In this document: in pieces, positions 57,311-64,000 of the stretch
Layout of the letters: every line of letters starts with the position of its first letter
Numbering within the stretch: position 1 is the first letter of the stretch
Assembly (NCBI GenBank): GCA_025058175.1
Contig: JANXED010000003.1
Span: 31,184 to 95,183, forward strand
Source of the DNA: Candidatus Calditenuaceae archaeon
Lineage (GTDB): Archaea > Thermoproteota > Nitrososphaeria_A > Caldarchaeales > Calditenuaceae
Reading direction: 5' to 3'
DNA: 64,000 bases
Made by a program: the position numbers and the translations under genes
Notes under the pieces: generated by a model
Seen by the model: only the letters and a program-made list of their open reading frames with translations
Told to the model about the DNA's origin: nothing
The model's database searches: none

Positions 57311-58398
57311 GAGACCGCGTACTCAGAGTATTCGAACCTCGTCAGCCTCTCGGGTCCCCTCTCGGTGACCAGCAGCGTGTCCTCGATCCGTATCCCCCAT
57401 CGGCCCTTGATGTAGACGCCGGGCTCGCAGGTGACCACCATGTTGGCTGCCAGCTTCTCCGAGCTCGTGGGGGACATCCTTGGAGGCTCGTGGATGTCGA
57501 GTCCGAGTCCGTGCCCGAGGCTGTGGGCGAAGTGCTCCGAGAGCGCGCGCTCCGCGAGCTTGTTCCTCGCGACCGCGTCCGGGTAGCCACAGAGCGTGTC
57601 GGGCTTGATGTACTGCTCCGCGGCCTCCTTCGCGGCGACCACCGCCTCGTAAGCGGAGGTGAACTGGGAGTCGGGCCTGCCGATGAAGAAGGTCCTCGTG
57701 ACGTCGGAGTGGTAGCCCTCCACGACCGCTCCCAGGTCTATCACGACCGCGTCACCCTCCCTCAGCGCCCTATCGTGCTCGCCTGACCTCTGGAGCGGGC
57801 CGTGCGGGAGCGCCGACCTCGGGCCCGATGCGACGATCACGTCGAAGGCCAGCCTCTCGCCACCCGACCTGTAGACCTCGGCCGCGATCTCGGCCTTCAC
57901 ATCGTTCTCGGTTATCCCAGGGTAGAGGATCTCGAAGGCGGCCCTCATGGCCCTGTCGGCGATCTCGCAGGCCCTCCTTATCGCGGCGATCTCGTCCTCG
58001 TCCTTGATCTCCCTCAGCTCCCAGACGACGCTCATCCCGGGCCTCAGCTCGGCCTGAGCCAAGAGCCCCGAGAGGAACCTGTAGTCGTCGAGGGGCATCT
58101 CGTCGACCGCCGTCGCGCCACCGACGCTCCCCACGTTCTCAGCCACCACGACGTTGAACCGCTCGTCGATCTTGGTGGCCACCACCTCTAGGAAATCCGG
58201 GGCGTAGGTCTCGGCGGCGATCTTAGAGAGCGGTGGGACGAAGAGGGTCGGGCTCCTCTTGGTGGAGACCAACAGGGCCCCGGGGCCATCGATCCCAGTG
58301 AAGTAGAGGAGGTTCGACCTCCCCGTCACCAAGAAGTTGTCGATGCCGTGGAGCCTCATCAGCGTCATCAGCCTCTCGACCCGTTCCCTGTACCTCAT
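57307..58398 (-). CDS. M24 family Xaa-Pro dipeptidase/aminopeptidase
   Basis: The 363-residue metallopeptidase has an N-terminal creatinase-like domain and a pita-bread domain. Metal ligands appear in VVIDLGAVVEGYHSDVTRTFFIG (two Asp), HSLGHGLGLDIHEPP (His), EPGVYIKGRWGIRIED (two Glu). This is the PepQ/PepP pattern. It converges on uppS with 4 bp overlap and is divergent from tRNA-Leu. Confidence 0.92.
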   Translation of the reverse strand: MRYRERVERLMTLMRLHGIDNFLVTGRSNLLYFTGIDGPGALLVSTKRSPTLFVPPLSKIAAETYAPDFLEVVATKIDERFNVVVAENVGSVGGATAVDEMPLDDYRFLSGLLAQAELRPGMSVVWELREIKDEDEIAAIRRACEIADRAMRAAFEILYPGITENDVKAEIAAEVYRSGGERLAFDVIVASGPRSALPHGPLQRSGEHDRALREGDAVVIDLGAVVEGYHSDVTRTFFIGRPDSQFTSAYEAVVAAKEAAEQYIKPDTLCGYPDAVARNKLAERALSEHFAHSLGHGLGLDIHEPPRMSPTSSEKLAANMVVTCEPGVYIKGRWGIRIEDTLLVTERGPERLTRFEYSEYAVS

Positions 58399-58532
58399 GC
58401 CCCAGCGTTCTGCCGCGCCTCATTAAAGCGCTTCCTGACCGACCACCTAGGTCCCACACAAGTTTTAAGCCGACGCGGGACCTCTAGACTCGGTGCGGGG
58501 GTAGCCAAGCGGACAAAGGCGGCGGGCTTAAG

Positions 58533-58546
58533 ATCAGGGATGGGTG
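58533..58546 (+). other. tRNA-Leu canonical intron, 14 nt
   Basis: ATCAGGGATGGGTG interrupts the anticodon loop after position 37. Exon-intron pairing CTTA/TGGG with three-base bulges AGA and TGA matches the splice-endonuclease target, with cuts after the second bulge base. Confidence 0.8.
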
Positions 58547-58561
58547 ACCCGCTCCCCGTAG

Positions 58562-58577
58562 GCTCGGCCAGACGGAA
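58562..58577 (+). other. tRNA-Leu probable variable-arm intron, 16 nt
   Basis: GCTCGGCCAGACGGAA sits in the variable arm. CCGT in the exon pairs with ACGG in the intron, with bulges AGG and AAG. Excision gives a normal 15-nt variable region with stem CCCC/GGGG. Confidence 0.6.
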
Positions 58578-58609
58578 GGGGTTCGTGGGTTCGAATCCCA
58601 CCCCCCGCA

Positions 58610-58875
58610 CCTAGTTGCTGTAGAGGGCGCATGAATATCGTAGTCGAACCATAATTCAACAAAAAAGCTTGTACTGAAATTCCCGTTTCAGAGGCTTCCG
58701 GTGCCATCTCGTTCCGCGATCTTGAGCCGGAAGGTCCATCGCGACCCGGAGCTTAGACCTGGGACGTCACACGATGTATGAGTTTGTATACAACTTTATG
58801 CAAAATGAATACGGGTACATTCACGCGTTCCGGTTTATTAGAAAATTCAGACATTCTACTGCTGAGGTGACCGGC
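58610..58875 (+). promoter_or_regulatory. A/T-rich upstream region of the sulfur operon
   Basis: This 266-bp gap is much richer in A/T than its surroundings. It holds a perfect palindrome TTGTATACAA (58784-58793), an inverted repeat TGAAT-8-ATTCA (58806-58823), and a TATA-like GGTTTATTAG (about 58833-58842) some 35 bp before the dsrE ATG. These could be operator sites for the ArsR protein at the end of the operon. Extra start codons in the dsrE frame here (from 58774) are promoter sequence rather than coding. Confidence 0.45.
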
Positions 58876-59379
58876 ATGGGAACAGTTCGGGTTTCGGGAG
58901 TCGAGAGGGAGGCAGAGAGGGGCGCAGGCAAGATCTCGATCATCCTCTCGAAGGGGAGCCTCGACATGGCGTACCCCGCGTTCATCATAGCGCAGGCGGC
59001 CGCGGCGATGGGGATGGAAGTCCACGTCTTCGTGACGTTCTGGGGCTTCGACGCGATCAGGAAGGACAGGGTCAACTCGCTGAAGCTCTCACCGGTCGGG
59101 AACACCTCGCTCGGGATGCCGAACGTCCTCGCGGTCCTGCCCGGGATGACGGCCCTCGCGACCAAGATGATGAGGAAGAGGATGGCGAAGCACAACGTCC
59201 CGGACCTCTACCAGCTGATCAAGCAGGCGAAGGAGATGGGCGTGAAGATACACGCGTGCTCGACGACGATGGCGGTCTTGGGTCTGAAGGAGAGTGACCT
59301 GATACCCGAGGTCGACGATGTGGTCGGGGCCGCGACGTTCCTCCAGCTCTCCGAGGGAGGTCAGGTGATCTTCATTTGA
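58876..59379 (+). CDS. DsrE/DsrE2-like sulfur-transfer protein
   Basis: The 167-residue protein has a DsrE-type Rossmann-like fold: ISIILSKGSLDMAYPAFIIAQAAAAMGMEVHVFVTFWGFDAI, a helical middle (TKMMRKRMAKHNVPDLYQLI) and KIHACSTTMAVLGLKESDL with the single conserved Cys at residue 128. DsrE2 family proteins carry persulfide sulfur from membrane sulfide oxidation to TusA. ATG 58876 is used; the stop overlaps the tusA start (TTGA). Confidence 0.85.
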   Translation: MGTVRVSGVEREAERGAGKISIILSKGSLDMAYPAFIIAQAAAAMGMEVHVFVTFWGFDAIRKDRVNSLKLSPVGNTSLGMPNVLAVLPGMTALATKMMRKRMAKHNVPDLYQLIKQAKEMGVKIHACSTTMAVLGLKESDLIPEVDDVVGAATFLQLSEGGQVIFI

Positions 59380-59609
59380 GGAGGGTCGTGGACGCGAGGG
59401 GGAGCTTCTGCCCGGGGCCGCTGACCGAGCTGATCAAGGCCTACAAGTCGGCGGAAGCGGGCGACGAGATTGAGCTCCTCGCGACGGACCCGGGTGCCAA
59501 GAGCGACGTCTCCGCGTGGGCCAAGAAGAGCGGGAACGAGGTCCTCGAGATCAAGGACGAGCAGGGTTACTTCAGGATAGTCGTCAAGGTGGTGAGGAAG
59601 GGGAGATGA
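59376..59609 (+). CDS. tusA: TusA/SirA-family sulfur carrier
   Basis: The 77-residue protein has the sulfur-carrier motif ARGSFCPGPLTELIKAYKSAEAGDEIELLATDPGAKSDV in pieces (FCPGPL with Cys 12, then DPGAKSDVSAWAKKSG). It accepts a persulfide on Cys 12 and relays it to other sulfurtransferases. It overlaps both neighbours by 4 bp. Confidence 0.92.
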   Translation: MRRVVDARGSFCPGPLTELIKAYKSAEAGDEIELLATDPGAKSDVSAWAKKSGNEVLEIKDEQGYFRIVVKVVRKGR

Positions 59610-60811
59610 CGCCGAAGAGGATCGCGGTCGTGGGAGGAGGGACCGGCGGGACGCTGTTGGCGAACAAGGCGGTCTCTCTACTGAGGAGCGAGGTCTCCTC
59701 CGGGAGGGTCGAGGTCCACCTCTTCGCGGACTCGTCGGAGCACGTCTTCTCGCCGGGGAACATCGACATCGCGTTCAGGGGCGCTGAGCCGAGTTCCTTC
59801 AGGAGGCCCGAGAGGAACTTACTGGACAGGAGGGTCCTGCTCCACGAGAGGGCCGTCGAGCGGGTCAACCTCGAGGAGAGGGCGGTCTACGTCGACTCGG
59901 AGAGGCTGAACTACGACTACCTGGTCATTGCTACCGGTTCGGTCGCGAGGCCCGACGCGATCTCAGGGCTGAAGGAGACTTCCTATAACTTCCACACGGG
60001 TCAGGAGGACGCGAGGAGGACGTGGGAGGCGCTCCAGCGCTTCAACGGGGGCAGGGTACTGGTCCTGACGAACATACCTCACAAGTGCCCGCCCTCTCCG
60101 GTCGAGGCGGCCTTCCTCGTTGAGGAACTGATGAGGAAGAGGGGGATCAGGGAGAGGGTCGAGGTGCTCTTCGCGACGCCCTACGCGAGGGCATACCCCG
60201 CGGCCGCGATAGCCGAGGTCGTCGAGCCGCTGATGGAGGAGAGGGGGATCAGGCTTTACACGATGTTCAACACCGACTACGTCGACCCGAAGGAGAGGAA
60301 GGTCTACTCGCTGGAGGGTGAGGAGATCGGGTTCGACCTGCTGATCACCGTTCCGCCTCACAGGGGGGCTGACGTCGTCTTCAAGTCCGAGATCGGGGAC
60401 GAGGAGGGCTGGGTGGCCGCGGACAAGGAGACGCTGAGGCACCCGAAGTTCGACGACGTCTACGTGGTCGGTGACGCGACGAACATTCCTATCTCGAAGT
60501 CTGGCGTGGTCGCTCACCTCGAGGCGATAGTCGCAGCGGAGAACATCGCGGCCGACTACCTCGGGACCGGGAAGGTCTACTGTTACACGGGGAGGATCAA
60601 CTGCCCTCTCGAGCTGGGAGGGAGTAGGGCGGTCTTCGTCGCCGCGACCTACGAGAGGCCACCGTCGCGCCAGAGGCCCTCGCTCATGAAGTACCTGATG
60701 AAGAGGGCCTTCCCCGCGGTCTATTGGGAGATGCTGAGAGGGAGGGTGGACCCGGTCTTCGACCTCTACCTCGGGAAGCCCTACAAGGTGAAGGGGGTTG
60801 GCGGGGCCTGA
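59606..60811 (+). CDS. sulfide:quinone oxidoreductase-like flavoprotein
   Basis: The 401-residue FAD enzyme starts IAVVGGGTGGTLLANKAV, has ERNLLDRRVLLHERAVERVNLEERAV, the redox-Cys-like NIPHKCPPSPVEAAFLVEEL (Cys 161), and VYVVGDATNIPISKSG (the second FAD motif). Cys 326 and 333 (VYCYTGRINCPLE) lie where SQR has its second redox Cys. It would oxidise sulfide to polysulfide and reduce quinone. The C-terminal amphipathic region (SLMKYLMKRAFPAVYWEML) could attach to the membrane. It overlaps tusA by 4 bp and arsR by 14 bp. Confidence 0.85.
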   Translation: MTPKRIAVVGGGTGGTLLANKAVSLLRSEVSSGRVEVHLFADSSEHVFSPGNIDIAFRGAEPSSFRRPERNLLDRRVLLHERAVERVNLEERAVYVDSERLNYDYLVIATGSVARPDAISGLKETSYNFHTGQEDARRTWEALQRFNGGRVLVLTNIPHKCPPSPVEAAFLVEELMRKRGIRERVEVLFATPYARAYPAAAIAEVVEPLMEERGIRLYTMFNTDYVDPKERKVYSLEGEEIGFDLLITVPPHRGADVVFKSEIGDEEGWVAADKETLRHPKFDDVYVVGDATNIPISKSGVVAHLEAIVAAENIAADYLGTGKVYCYTGRINCPLELGGSRAVFVAATYERPPSRQRPSLMKYLMKRAFPAVYWEMLRGRVDPVFDLYLGKPYKVKGVGGA

Positions 60812-61133
60812 GGGGTCCTGTGACCAGGTCGCGGAGTTCCTAGCGGCGCTCTCGCACCCCAAGAGGCTGAGGATCCTCTCGGTCCTGAGGGAGGGTCCGA
60901 GGGCCGTGACCGAGCTCGCGAGGGCCGTGGGGCTCTCTCAGTCAGCCACCTCCCAGCACCTCCAGGTCCTCAGGGGGCTCGGCATAGTAGGCGTGACGAG
61001 GACGGGCAACATGAGCTACTACTCGATCGCGGACCTGCGGGTCCTCCAGCTCTGCAGGCTCGCGCAGGAGATCGTCTCCGAGAGGGCTAAGCTGATCAGC
61101 GAGGCCGTCAGCGCCGTCAGGTTCGAGCCCTGA
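60798..61133 (+). CDS. ArsR-family transcriptional regulator
   Basis: The 111-residue winged helix has LSHPKRLRILSVLREGPRAVTELARAVGLSQSATSQHLQVLRGLGIV followed by RTGNMSYYSIAD. Its only two cysteines, residues 8 and 86, lie in the N-terminal region and the last helix. Two-Cys ArsR proteins of the SqrR/BigR type sense persulfides and control sqr genes, so the pair may be a sulfide sensor. It is translated from TTG 60798, overlapping sqr by 14 bp. Confidence 0.88.
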   Translation: MAGPEGSCDQVAEFLAALSHPKRLRILSVLREGPRAVTELARAVGLSQSATSQHLQVLRGLGIVGVTRTGNMSYYSIADLRVLQLCRLAQEIVSERAKLISEAVSAVRFEP

Positions 61134-61233
61134 GCCTCCCTCCAGGGTCCCAGTCCACCGTGCTTTTTATGGAGTTCCGGTTGGTCTCGACGGGGGGCAA
61201 TCCCTAAGTCCGGCTCAGCAGGATGAGTCCCGG

Positions 61234-62568
61234 ATGACAGGACCGGTGAGGCAGCTGCCCTGGGCCGAGAAGTACAGGCCTAGGAGGGTCTCGGAGATCG
61301 TGGGGAACAAAGAGGCCGTCGAGGAGTTCGTGAGGTGGATGAGGGCTTGGGAGTCGGGGCGCGTGCCGGAGAGGAAGGCGGCCCTCCTCCACGGGCCTCC
61401 GGGGACCGGGAAGACGTCGCTGGTCTTGGCTTACGCGGAGGAGCACGGCTACGACCTCGTCCAGGTGAACGCGAGCGACAGGAGGACTCCCGAGTCCCTC
61501 GAGGAGGTACTGGGGCACGCGATCTCCTCCACGACCGTCTTCGGGAGGAGGCGGATGGTCCTCGTCGACGAGGTCGAGGGCGCGGTCCTCTCGGCCGAGT
61601 CGGGGACGGCGGAGGTGCTCAGGTCGCTGATCCAGAGGACCTCGGTCCCGATGGTCCTGACCGCGAACGACGTCTGGGAGCCCAACGTCGCGCCCCTCAG
61701 GGAGAGGTGCCTCCTCATCGAGTTCGGGAGGCTGAGGCCGAAGGAGATCGCGGAGAGGTTGAGGGAGATCGCGAGGAGGGAGGGGCTGGGGGTCGACGAC
61801 GGGCTGATCGAGGCGATAGCGGAGAGGGCGAGGGGCGACATGAGGGCCGCGATCAACGACCTCCAGGCCACGGCGATGCTCGGGGGAGGCCTGAGGGCTC
61901 TGGAGGCGATGCAGTCGAGGGACGTGGAGTTGAATGCCTTCGAGCTGATGGCGAGGGTCTTCGGCGCGAAGAGGCTCGCGGACGGCCGCGGAGTCCTCGC
62001 GAACACGGACCTCGACCCGGAGACGGCGCTGACCTGGGTCTTCGACAACGTCCAGACCCAGATCAGGGACCCGAGGGCACTCGAGGAGGCCTACAGGGTC
62101 CTCGCGGACGCGGACCTTCACCTGAGGAGGGCTTCGAGGTTCCAGAGGTGGGAGCTGATGAAGTACGGCACGGTTCTGCTCTCCGCAGGGCCGGGCGTCG
62201 TGAAGGCCTCGACGGGTGAGAAGGGAGGAAGGCTCGAGTTCCCCTCGAGGATCAGGTTCCTCCAGCAGACGAGGGCCGAGAGGGAGGCGATCAGGTCGGT
62301 CCTCGCGAAGGTCGCTCAGAGGACGCACATGTCCACCTCGAAGGCCGCGACCGAGTTCATCCCGTACCTGAGGCTGATGCTGAAGGCGGGAGACGGGAGG
62401 ATAGCGAAGGCCCTCGGCTTGACCGAGAGGGAGGTCGAGGTGCTGGCCGCGAGGGCGCCGGAGCTGGGGTTGAGGCCGCTGAAGGCAGGGCCAGAGGAGG
62501 CCGCGGCCGAGGAGCGGGGGCCGAGGGCCAGGGCAGCGGCTAGGGCTCGTCGCGCTCGCCGTGGGTGA
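61234..62568 (+). CDS. rfcL: replication factor C large subunit
   Basis: The 444-residue clamp-loader ATPase has PWAEKYRPRRVSEIVGN, Walker A HGPPGTGKTSL, Walker B MVLVDEVEG, sensor region LTANDVW and the C-terminal collar helices. It loads PCNA with RfcS pentamers. The usual C-terminal PIP box is not visible; the end is Ala/Arg-rich (RARAAARARRARRG). The 3' end overlaps cdc6 tail-to-tail by 29 bp. A TATA-like CTTTTTATGG lies about 65 bp upstream. Confidence 0.93.
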   Translation: MTGPVRQLPWAEKYRPRRVSEIVGNKEAVEEFVRWMRAWESGRVPERKAALLHGPPGTGKTSLVLAYAEEHGYDLVQVNASDRRTPESLEEVLGHAISSTTVFGRRRMVLVDEVEGAVLSAESGTAEVLRSLIQRTSVPMVLTANDVWEPNVAPLRERCLLIEFGRLRPKEIAERLREIARREGLGVDDGLIEAIAERARGDMRAAINDLQATAMLGGGLRALEAMQSRDVELNAFELMARVFGAKRLADGRGVLANTDLDPETALTWVFDNVQTQIRDPRALEEAYRVLADADLHLRRASRFQRWELMKYGTVLLSAGPGVVKASTGEKGGRLEFPSRIRFLQQTRAEREAIRSVLAKVAQRTHMSTSKAATEFIPYLRLMLKAGDGRIAKALGLTEREVEVLAARAPELGLRPLKAGPEEAAAEERGPRARAAARARRARRG

Positions 62569-63730
62569 GCGACTTCCCCTTCCTCAGGATCGCCTCGAGC
62601 TCCCTGCTCAGTATCGAGGCAGGGACCTCCGGGAGCGTGATGTAGCTCCTCCTGCCCTTGATCCCCTCGCTCTGGACCCTGATCCTGATGAAGCCCTGGT
62701 CCTCGAGCTTCTGGAGGATCTCCCAGAACCTCGTGTAGGCCTTCGGCATCGTGCCGTTCTCCTCGCAGACCAACGCGTAGAGCCTGTTCAGCTGCGAGGC
62801 AGTTACCGAGGGCGAGTCGTTCGACTGGAAGAACCTCGCGACCGCGAGGAGGACGAGCTTCTCGTGGAGCGAGAGGTAGTGGAGGCTCTCCCTCCTGATA
62901 GCGGGGTAGATGCTCGCTGCGGCCCTCCTTACGTGCTCGGCGGTGACCCTCTGCGACCCGTCTCGCTCAGCGAACTTCCCGGCCCTCCAGAGCAGCTCGA
63001 TCGCGTACCTCGCGTCCCCCCTCTCCCCCGCCTGGTCGACGATCGCCTCGATGGCCTCATCGGTCACGACGCCCTCGTAGAAGGCCTCCGATGCCCTGAA
63101 GGAGACGATGTCCCTGAGCTGGCCGTAGGTGTACTCGGTGAGGTGGACCGCGTTCGTGACGAACATCGTCCTCGTGCCAGCGTCGAAGACGTTCAGGCCC
63201 TCGAGACCCCTTAGGACCAGTATCAGCGAGATCCTCGAGCCCTCGGACCTCTCCTCACCGATCCTCGCGAGGTAGTAGACCGCGTCCTGCTCCTCCCTGA
63301 TCAGGACGTCAGCCTCGTCGAGCGTCAGGATCAGCGACATCCCCTCCCTGTCGAGGTAGGTGGTCAAGTTGTGGAGGATCTCCTCGTTGGCCAGGCCCCT
63401 GGTCGGGAGCCCTATCCCGAGGGACTCGATCGTCCTCCTGAGGACCGAGAAGAGGGTCCTGTGGAGCCTGCAGTTGACGTGGACGTGCCTAAGGAGCGCC
63501 CCGGACCTCCTCGCGACCTCCTCGGCCTTGGAGCCGAAGAGCTTGGAGAGCGCGGTCTTCCCCGTGCCCGTCGGACCCGTGAGTAGGGCCCTGACTTGGC
63601 CGGTCCTCTTCCCCGCGATGAAGGACCCGAAGAGGGTGAGGAGGTGCTCGAGCTCGTCCTCCCTGTGCGGGAGCCTTGAGGGGACGTACTCGGGGGAGAG
63701 CCTGTCCTCGTCCCTGAAGACCCGGACCAT
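62540..63730 (-). CDS. cdc6: Orc1/Cdc6 replication initiator
   Basis: The 396-residue AAA+ protein has LPHREDELEHLLTLFGSF, Walker A LTGPTGTGKTALSKLF, LTLDEADVLI (Walker B), VTNAVHLTEYTYGQLRDIV with the initiator-specific motif, and a C-terminal winged helix (LNRLYALVCEENGTMPKAYTRFWEILQKLEDQGFIRI). It binds origin recognition boxes. ATG 63730 is used; a minus-strand CTCTTTTATC is about 25-33 bp upstream. Origins often lie beside cdc6 in archaea; only about 120 bp separate it from a CRISPR tail and I see no clear ORB repeat there. Confidence 0.93.
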   Translation of the reverse strand: MVRVFRDEDRLSPEYVPSRLPHREDELEHLLTLFGSFIAGKRTGQVRALLTGPTGTGKTALSKLFGSKAEEVARRSGALLRHVHVNCRLHRTLFSVLRRTIESLGIGLPTRGLANEEILHNLTTYLDREGMSLILTLDEADVLIREEQDAVYYLARIGEERSEGSRISLILVLRGLEGLNVFDAGTRTMFVTNAVHLTEYTYGQLRDIVSFRASEAFYEGVVTDEAIEAIVDQAGERGDARYAIELLWRAGKFAERDGSQRVTAEHVRRAAASIYPAIRRESLHYLSLHEKLVLLAVARFFQSNDSPSVTASQLNRLYALVCEENGTMPKAYTRFWEILQKLEDQGFIRIRVQSEGIKGRRSYITLPEVPASILSRELEAILRKGKSLTHGERDEP

Positions 63731-63853
63731 CTCGCCGTGATGCCTCGTCGAGCCCCCGATAAAAGAGGTGGTGCGAGGGTGAGCCGAAAGTGGAGGATCG
63801 GTGGTACCTTCAAGGGCGCATGGTCTCCTTCACTCAGCAACTTCGGGAATGAC

Positions 63854-64000
63854 CTTACGCTCCTCGCAATGAGATTCCACCTTCATCTGAATGAAAATCA
63901 CTAACGTCATCTTTCGATCCTCTTCATGAGGTTCCTGGTACATTACCGACATCTATGCGGAGTCTGCTGGTGACATCTTTCAATCCTCTTCGTGAGGTTC
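63854..64000 (-). CRISPR. trailer end of a CRISPR array continuing past the right edge
   Basis: Two repeats, 63911-63934 and 63977-64000, share CTTTC-ATCCTCTTC-TGAGGTTC and differ at two bases (G/A and A/G); AT precedes each. They are 66 bp apart, so the spacer between the 24-26 bp repeats is about 40 bp. A third, degenerate copy lies at 63854-63877 (18 of 24 bases match the repeat at 63911). Read on the minus strand the repeat ends in ATTGAAAG, the common archaeal 3' repeat end that becomes the crRNA 5' handle. The array is therefore transcribed leftward and its leader lies outside the window. No cas genes are visible. Confidence 0.8.

Larger units (their letters stand above)
58495..58609 (+). 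tRNA. tRNA-Leu (UAA) with two apparent introns
   Basis: Acceptor GCGGGGG pairs with CCCCCGC plus discriminator A, and the T-arm is GTGGG-TTCGAAT-CCCAC. The anticodon arm GCGGG-CTTAAGA-CCCGC is restored only after removing 14 nt (58533-58546) at the canonical 37/38 site; CTTA pairs with TGGG to give a bulge-helix-bulge. The variable region is 31 nt; removing 16 nt (58562-58577) leaves CCCC-GTA-GGGG, and CCGT/ACGG provides the central helix of a second bulge-helix-bulge. A TATA-like GTTTTAAGC is about 28 bp upstream. No encoded CCA. Confidence 0.88.

Noticed and set aside
58774..58875. Earlier start for the DsrE protein
   Set aside because: The added sequence is A/T-rich and contains palindromes and the TATA-like element, so it is promoter DNA.
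63731..63853. Replication origin between cdc6 and the CRISPR
   Set aside because: No repeated ORB-like motif or long A/T-rich unwinding element visible in about 120 bp; origin may lie elsewhere.

Overview
The window is GC-rich archaeal chromosome. Archaeal markers are eL21, RpoF/Rpb4, DUF655, Nep1, a CTP-dependent riboflavin kinase, a proteasome beta subunit with a PAC2 chaperone, AglB, RfcL, Cdc6/Orc1, archaeal-type PEP carboxylase, intron-bearing tRNA and a solitary 5S rRNA. Heavy AGG/GAG codon use, many GTG/TTG starts, and TATA boxes about 25-30 bp before many starts (leaderless transcripts) fit a thermophile. SMC with both ScpA and ScpB, together with a Cys-type Thi4 relic, suggests the Thaumarchaeota/Aigarchaeota side of TACK rather than Sulfolobales or Thermoproteales. 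This placement is inference; no 16S gene is present.

Layout. 1-1.8 kb: small GTPase, two roadblock proteins and a mini zinc protein. 1.9-6 kb: PQQ-type sugar dehydrogenase, tRNA-Glu, P5C dehydrogenase and a phospholipid-headgroup transferase. 6-11 kb: hisC, eL21-rpoF-DUF655, ABC ATPase, uS9 and Nep1. 11-15 kb: an etfB-etfA-fixCX operon. 15-24 kb: housekeeping and orphan genes (DUF763, KH protein, metal permease, surface protein, nadE, ppcA, an enlarged NuoI-like ferredoxin, CoxG, a SIS protein). 25-30.7 kb: psmB, ribK, PAC2, aglB and argF.

30.8-36.8 kb is an accessory island of tightly overlapping genes. One operon runs from an unknown gene through a possible small terminase and TerL to an ABC-ATPase/GNAT fusion. 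Divergent from it is an operon of a connector-like protein, a zinc ribbon and three membrane proteins. Two ribbon-helix-helix genes lie near the borders, and two operator-like DNA elements are visible. No recognisable capsid, portal, tail or integrase genes are in the window, yet the ORFs are intact. This is the best candidate for an undescribed system.

37-46 kb: class II amidotransferase, metallo-beta-lactamase protein, argC/lysY, smc-scpA-scpB, a broken thi4 and tRNA-Asp. 46-58 kb: prenyl synthase, nitroreductase, phosphoribosyltransferase, a lutC-lutBA operon, rqcH, 5S rRNA, an ornithine-cyclodeaminase family gene, DUF373, a UppS-type synthase and an M24 peptidase. 58.5-61 kb: a tRNA-Leu with two apparent introns, then a dsrE-tusA-sqr-arsR sulfur operon. 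61-64 kb: rfcL and cdc6 (convergent), then the apparent trailer end of a CRISPR array that continues past the right edge.

The genes together suggest a heterotroph-capable, respiring organism. It would feed amino-acid, sugar, lactate and acyl/flavoprotein electrons, and sulfide electrons, into a quinone pool.
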